DNA from: Gemmata massiliana
GTDB lineage: Bacteria; Planctomycetota; Planctomycetia; Gemmatales; Gemmataceae
Assembly: GCF_901538265.1 (NCBI RefSeq)
Contig: NZ_LR593886.1
Span: 8,639,738 to 8,703,737, forward strand
DNA length: 64,000 bases
Direction: 5' to 3'
Positions 59,576 through 64,000 of this stretch are shown here, in pieces; positions within the stretch are counted from its first letter, which is position 1, and the number at the start of each line of letters is the position of its first letter. The translations under genes were made by a program, and so were the position numbers. The notes under the pieces are model-generated. The model was given only the letters and a program-made list of their open reading frames with translations. It did not search any database and was not told where the DNA came from.

Positions 59576-60814
59576 ATGCCCGAACCCCCTCGTACCGGCG
59601 ACGCCGTTCTCGCACTCGTGCGGCGCGCAGAAGTCGCGGACGACGATGCACTCACCGGGTTCCTCACGCGGTCCGGGCCGATCCCGTCCACCGCGCCCGA
59701 TACGGCCACGCGGCTCATCCAGGCGGGCATTCTCACGCCGTTCCAAGCCAAACTGATCCTCCAGGGCAAGCACAAGGGCTTCAAGCTCGGGCCGTACCGC
59801 ATCCTGAACCAGATCGGCGCGGGCGGAATGGGCACCGTGTACCTCGCGGAGCACGCCGCGCTGCGCCGAAAGGTCGCGCTGAAGGTACTCCCGGGTAAGC
59901 AGTCGCTCGACCCGGCCAACGTGGAGCGATTCTACCGGGAGGCCCGCGCCGCTGCGGCGCTCGACCACCCGAACATCGTTCACGCTTACGACGTCGTGTG
60001 CGATCGAGGTACGCACTTCCTCGTGTTCGAATACATTGACGGCGAAACCCTCGACCGGCTGCTCGCCGCACGCGGGCGGTTGCCCGTCGGTCAGGCCGTC
60101 AGTTATGTGGTCCAGGCCGCCGCGGGGCTCCAGCACGCGCACGACAAGGGCGTCGCCCACCGCGACATCAAGCCCGCGAACTTGCTCGTCGGGCGCGACG
60201 GGATCGTGAAGGTACTCGACCTCGGACTCGCGGAGTTTTTTGAAGACTCCAGTACGAAACTCGGCGCGAGCAACAACGCGATGGGCACGACGGACTACGT
60301 CGCGCCGGAACAACTCCGCGGGTGTACCGCCGCCGACCACCGCGCCGATATCTACAACCTCGGGGCCACGCTCTACCACCTGCTCACCGGCCAACCGCCA
60401 TTCACCGGAACGACCGCGGCAAAGATGATCGCGCACCAGTTGTCGCCCGTTCAGCCGGCACACGACATCTGCGACGACGTGCCCGAAGCACTGTCCAACG
60501 TCGTCGAGATCATGCTCGCGAAAGACCCCGCGGACCGCTACCAGACGGCCGCCGAAGCAGTTCAGGCTCTGCTGCCGTTCATGAACACCCCGGACCGCCG
60601 CGGGATGGCATCCGGGAAGCTCCCGCCGCTCGCCGCCGCTGCCGTGCAGGAAAGCACAGCCGGGCTGGAGGTGGGGCCGATCCTCGAAGCGATCGACACT
60701 GCCGCCGCACTCGCCCGGGCACAGCGCGTTACGCGATGGGCCGTCACCGGGATGATCGCGGGCATCCTGTTCGGAATCATTTCGCTCACAGCGGCGCTCG
60801 TCATGTGTCAATAA
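59576..60814 (+). CDS. Tail-anchored Ser/Thr protein kinase
   Basis: 412 residues. An N-terminal helical piece (about 1-75, containing LIQAGILTPFQAKLILQGKH, a planctomycete kinase leader) is followed by the kinase domain (about 78-340): GAGGMG, HRDIKPAN and DLGLAEFF in place of DFG, MGTTDYVAPEQL, and YNLGATLYHLLTG. After a linker, a single C-terminal membrane segment (about 385-408, WAVTGMIAGILFGIISLTAALVMC) anchors it with the kinase in the cytosol. No extracellular sensor domain is present. It is one of three kinases in the window. The start at 59576 gives a good kinase leader. Confidence 0.94.
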   Translation: MPEPPRTGDAVLALVRRAEVADDDALTGFLTRSGPIPSTAPDTATRLIQAGILTPFQAKLILQGKHKGFKLGPYRILNQIGAGGMGTVYLAEHAALRRKVALKVLPGKQSLDPANVERFYREARAAAALDHPNIVHAYDVVCDRGTHFLVFEYIDGETLDRLLAARGRLPVGQAVSYVVQAAAGLQHAHDKGVAHRDIKPANLLVGRDGIVKVLDLGLAEFFEDSSTKLGASNNAMGTTDYVAPEQLRGCTAADHRADIYNLGATLYHLLTGQPPFTGTTAAKMIAHQLSPVQPAHDICDDVPEALSNVVEIMLAKDPADRYQTAAEAVQALLPFMNTPDRRGMASGKLPPLAAAAVQESTAGLEVGPILEAIDTAAALARAQRVTRWAVTGMIAGILFGIISLTAALVMCQ

Positions 60815-60927
60815 GTTCCTCTGCCAAACGCGAAAGTGACTTCTGACGTTAGTACCTCGTGGGGAAGTCAAAAGAGAGCTAGTTTGTAGCAGTTCAGGTG
60901 GTGGGACCGACCCAACGGAGCAGAGCG

Positions 60928-61383
60928 ATGGAACTCGCGCGGCACGCTTGGCTGTTCCTCCTTCTCGGCGCGTTCCTCAACGTGTGGCTCATCCGGCGCC
61001 GAATCCGACCAATCATTCACAAACACCCGGAGCTGGCTGCCGGCTACCGGCGACTCGTGCGAGGCACTGCCCTCTGGACGAGTCTTCCCTGGCTGGTGAT
61101 GGGCGTCGGGTGTGAATTGGGAAGTGTCCCGTCATTCGTTGCCTACCTGTTCCCCGCGACCGGTGGTCCGTTCGTGTGGGTCTTTTGGGGAGTCGTGTAC
61201 GGAGAGCTTCTGTTTCTGTGCTACTGGTCCGTGTGGAACGGTGGCGGGGAGACACTCGTGCGATACCCGGGCATTACGAATTTCCATGCGCCCACCCCTC
61301 ACCTGATGAAGCAACAGCTCGCTTGGTTTGCCGGGACGGGACTGGTTTGGAGCACTACTTTCCTCATCGCGCTGGGCAACTGA
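60928..61383 (+). CDS. Small membrane protein, unknown function
   Basis: 151 residues from ATG 60928, with GGAG seven bases upstream. Three or four hydrophobic stretches are visible: HAWLFLLLGAFLNVWLIR (about 6-23), LWTSLPWLVMGVGCELG (about 49-65), VWVFWGVVYGELLFLCYWSV (about 83-102), and LVWSTTFLIAL near the end. Between them are charged loops (RRRIRPIIHKHPEL). I do not recognise the family. It is monocistronic by spacing (61383 to 61574). Confidence 0.7.
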   Translation: MELARHAWLFLLLGAFLNVWLIRRRIRPIIHKHPELAAGYRRLVRGTALWTSLPWLVMGVGCELGSVPSFVAYLFPATGGPFVWVFWGVVYGELLFLCYWSVWNGGGETLVRYPGITNFHAPTPHLMKQQLAWFAGTGLVWSTTFLIALGN

Positions 61384-61573
61384 CAGCCGGACACGCTCGC
61401 CCGATTTCGTGGTAAACTCTCGCCCTGAAATAAGATCCGCCATTCGGCGGCTGCGCACCGACGCTCAAGTCCCCACGCCCTTTCGCTAAATCCGCACGTC
61501 CCCGCATTCCGCGCGAATTCGCCCGCCCCCGAAAGCCGATACACCTTGGACATTGTGTCTTCTGAGGTGCGAA

Positions 61574-63469
61574 ATGGACTTCGCGTTCTCCCGTCGTGGG
61601 CTGATGCAGGGTGCGGCGGCTGTGGGCGGAGCTTTGGCCGCCGCTAGCGCTGCGAGTGCCGGGTCCATTGCGCACGTCCGCGAAGCGCGGCACCCGGGCT
61701 GGGTGTTCGGTCGCATGACCGGCGCCGAAGCCCTGTGCGCGGCACTGCTTGCGGAGAACGTCGGGTGCGTGTACGGCATTCCCGGCGCGCAAGAAAACGA
61801 ACTGTGGGACACCTTCAAAGAAAAAGGCATTCCGTACCTGCTCGTCACCCACGAATTCTCCGCCGCGTGCATGGCTGATGGCTACGCACGCAGCACCGGG
61901 AAGCCCGGCGTGCTGTGCGTCGTTCCTGGTCCGGGTGTGACCAACTCACTGACCGGATTGGGCGAAGCGCTGTTAGACTCTTCGCCGCTCGTGGCGATCG
62001 TCGGCGATGTGGCGAACGGCGAGAAGGCGAAACCGTTCCAGGTTCACGCGCTGAATCAGGTCGATTTGCTCAAACCGGTGTGCAAGTGCGTGTATCAGGT
62101 GCAGACGGTCGCGCAGATCGCCGCCGCGGTGCGCCAGGCGTTCGTCACCGCGACTCAGGGCGAACCGGGACCAGTCGCGGTCGTGGTGCCGTACAACCTG
62201 TTCATCGAAGCACACGACTTCCGCACCCCTCCACCTGCGATTCCGGCTCCGCCCTTCGATGACGCCGCGTTCGAGCGGGCGCTGCCGCTCCTGGCGGACA
62301 AGAAGCACCGCGTCGGCATTTATGCGGGCGCCGGGTGTATGGAGTACGGAACGGAACTCGCCGCGGTCGCGGAACTGCTCCAGGCTCCCGTAGCCACGAG
62401 CGTCTCGGGGCGCGGGGTCGTTAGCGATTCCCACCCGCTCGCGGTGGGGTGGGGTTTCGGCCCGCACGCCAGCGCGGTCGCGGAAACGGTGTTCGCCGGC
62501 GAAAAGAAGCACCCGCTAAAATCGGGCGTTGACACACTCCTCGCGATCGGGGTGAAGTTCAGCGAAGTCTCCACCGGTTACTACGGCAACCCGCAACCCA
62601 AGCACGTCATTCACGTCGACGCGAACCCGTGTAACCTGGGCCGCATTCTGAAGACAGACGTGTGTGTCCACGCGGACGCGGGCACCTTCTTGGGGCGCCT
62701 GCTCGCGTGCGGGGACACGCTCCGGCGCGCGGAAGACAAGTGGCTCGTGAACCACATCCGCACCCTAAAGGCCGATGCTGCAAAGGAACTCTGCAACATC
62801 CCGCAACCGAAGTGCGGCGTCGACCCGCTCGCAACCGTCGCCGCGCTCCGCAAGGTGCTCCCGGCGGACGCGATGCTCTTTACCGACGTGAGCGCGACGG
62901 AGCACCTCGCGGCCGAGCACTTCCGCGTGTGCCAATCGCGCACGTACTTCAACCCGGTCGACAATCAGGCGATGGGGTGGAGCGTCCCGGCCGCACTCGG
63001 CGCCCAGCGCGTGCATTACGGGAAGACGGTCGCGACGCTGACCGGCGACGGGTGCCTGCTCATGAGCGCGATGGAGATCACCACCGCGGCGCGCGAGCAC
63101 CTGCCGGTGAAGTTCGTGATCCTCGACGACCAAGCGTACCACTACATGCAGATGCTGCAAAAGCCCGCGTACCTGCGGACCACGGCCACAATCCTCACGC
63201 GACTCGACTACAAGGCTCTGGCACAGGCGTTCGGGGTGGCCTTCGTGGAAGTGACCTCGCACGCGGACCTGGAGCCGAAGCTCCGCGGCGCGGTGTGCCA
63301 CGACGGGCCGGTTCTGGTTCGCGTGCTCACCGACTACAGCACGCGCAAGGTGCGGTGGGTGGACGCGGTTCGGGCGCGGTACACTAAGGAACTGACCGCG
63401 GCGCAAAAGGCGCGGTTCCTGGCCCGCATCGGATCGCGCGCGATCCAGTTAGAGAAGAAGAACGACTAA
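61574..63469 (+). CDS. Tat-exported thiamine-diphosphate enzyme, acetolactate-synthase-like
   Basis: 631 residues from ATG 61574. The start FSRRGLMQGAAAVGGALAAA is a twin-arginine signal, then AASAGS, so the protein is predicted to be folded in the cytosol and exported. The rest is a complete ThDP enzyme: AENVGCVYGIPGAQENELWD, the catalytic Glu94 in VTHEFSAACMADGYAR, VPGPGVTNSLTGLGEALLDS, and TLTGDGCLLMSAMEITTAAR (GDG..N-like ThDP site, about residue 490). Such enzymes (acetolactate synthase, glyoxylate carboligase, POX) normally act in the cytosol; no FAD-specific motif is obvious. Reaction unknown. Confidence 0.88.
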   Translation: MDFAFSRRGLMQGAAAVGGALAAASAASAGSIAHVREARHPGWVFGRMTGAEALCAALLAENVGCVYGIPGAQENELWDTFKEKGIPYLLVTHEFSAACMADGYARSTGKPGVLCVVPGPGVTNSLTGLGEALLDSSPLVAIVGDVANGEKAKPFQVHALNQVDLLKPVCKCVYQVQTVAQIAAAVRQAFVTATQGEPGPVAVVVPYNLFIEAHDFRTPPPAIPAPPFDDAAFERALPLLADKKHRVGIYAGAGCMEYGTELAAVAELLQAPVATSVSGRGVVSDSHPLAVGWGFGPHASAVAETVFAGEKKHPLKSGVDTLLAIGVKFSEVSTGYYGNPQPKHVIHVDANPCNLGRILKTDVCVHADAGTFLGRLLACGDTLRRAEDKWLVNHIRTLKADAAKELCNIPQPKCGVDPLATVAALRKVLPADAMLFTDVSATEHLAAEHFRVCQSRTYFNPVDNQAMGWSVPAALGAQRVHYGKTVATLTGDGCLLMSAMEITTAAREHLPVKFVILDDQAYHYMQMLQKPAYLRTTATILTRLDYKALAQAFGVAFVEVTSHADLEPKLRGAVCHDGPVLVRVLTDYSTRKVRWVDAVRARYTKELTAAQKARFLARIGSRAIQLEKKND

Positions 63470-63487
63470 ACCGCGAACAGGTGTGCG

Positions 63488-63871
63488 ATGTCCGAAGACG
63501 ATTTCGTTCCACCTTCGACCAGTTCCGCGCTCGCGCTGTCGCCGGGTACGGGCGGCGGAATCGCGGGGCTGGCGATCGGCTGCGCGCTGCTAGTTTCTGC
63601 GTGCGTGTTAATGGTGTTCAACGTGATCCTGTTCGGCCGGGGACTGGTCGACATCCCCCGCGACCTCGCCCAGTACGGCGGACTGATCGGAACCACGGGC
63701 GTCGCAATTCTCGGTCTGATCGCGGTGATTATTAGCGTTCGGAGTTGGTCCGCGGCCCGGCAAAGCGGCGAATCGGTCGCGCTGAACGTCGCCGCGACCG
63801 CGGCCAGTCTCGTCGGGCTGGTCGGGTGGCTGATCGCGGGAATCGACCTGATGATGATTCTGCTCAAATAG
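63488..63871 (+). CDS. Small membrane protein, unknown function
   Basis: 127 residues from ATG 63488, 18 bases after the thiamine-diphosphate enzyme gene. Three membrane segments: GGGIAGLAIGCALLVSACVL and VFNVILF (about 22-50), YGGLIGTTGVAILGLIAVII (about 63-82), and NVAATAASLVGLVGWLIAGI (about 99-118), the last near the C-terminus. The N-terminus is Ser/Pro rich (DDFVPPSTSSALAL). I do not recognise the family. Tight spacing suggests co-transcription with the enzyme. The last 129 bases of the window hold nothing I can support. Confidence 0.7.
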   Translation: MSEDDFVPPSTSSALALSPGTGGGIAGLAIGCALLVSACVLMVFNVILFGRGLVDIPRDLAQYGGLIGTTGVAILGLIAVIISVRSWSAARQSGESVALNVAATAASLVGLVGWLIAGIDLMMILLK

Positions 63872-64000
63872 AGAACGAGCCGCGACACCTCCCTTGCGGT
63901 CGCGCCTTGTTACAATTGGCCCCGAAGCCGGTCCAGATCAGGCAGCCCCGCAGCAATCCCAACACCTCCGTCTTCCGAACTACTGGCCACAAATCAGATT

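Overview
The window is about 64 kb of high-GC bacterial chromosome, most likely from a Gemmata-like planctomycete (family Gemmataceae). The clues are three Hanks-type Ser/Thr kinases with planctomycete-style fusions (WD40, SUMF1), an ECF sigma factor next to a kinase, a TIGR02996-domain protein, PQQ-type beta-propeller and Pro-rich secreted proteins, a PEP-CTERM-like secreted protein and GTG starts. I found no tRNA, rRNA, CRISPR array, transposase or integrated prophage. Assignments rest on motif recognition by eye; no database search was run.

Layout. 1-6.5 kb: partial GT39-like membrane protein, HAD phosphatase, polysaccharide-export lipoprotein, zinc-ribbon/kinase/WD40 protein, SMI1-KOW fusion. 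6.7-15 kb: gpsA, DUF1802 and an SDR in one operon; a LarA-like protein; an aldehyde dehydrogenase, a small Imm32-like protein and a class-III aminotransferase; a secreted protein. 15.6-22.4 kb: O-methyltransferase, rfbB and rmlA (dTDP-sugar synthesis), PEP-CTERM-like protein, trxB and argA. 22.4-29.1 kb: TIGR02996 protein, phage-type RecA-like ATPase, then a tight three-gene operon of an HscC-like Hsp70, a repeat-bearing membrane protein and a J-like protein. 29.2-38.9 kb: mostly secreted proteins, plus plsC, rpmB, a hicBA toxin-antitoxin pair and two tandem dual-specificity phosphatases.

39.2-48.8 kb is a contractile-system operon (tssA, tssB, tssC, a second tssC, tagJ, tssE, tssF, tssG) encoding sheath and baseplate parts only. 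No membrane complex, Hcp, VgrG or ClpV gene lies in the window. It converges with an operon of Hen1 (RNA 3'-end methyltransferase) and a HEAT-repeat protein. 51-64 kb: permuted NlpC/P60-like hydrolase, DUF58 and its membrane partner, glpK, an ECF sigma factor with a kinase-SUMF1 protein, a tail-anchored kinase, a Tat-exported thiamine-diphosphate enzyme and small membrane proteins.

Most unusual points: the first of the two phosphatases has its catalytic Cys changed to Ser, and the pair shares a 197-bp perfectly identical block; the sheath/baseplate operon has two adjacent sheath genes and no envelope genes nearby; Hen1 is present without Pnkp; the Hsp70 operon has a J domain lacking HPD; and several long intergenic inverted repeats occur, one of them inside the contractile operon.
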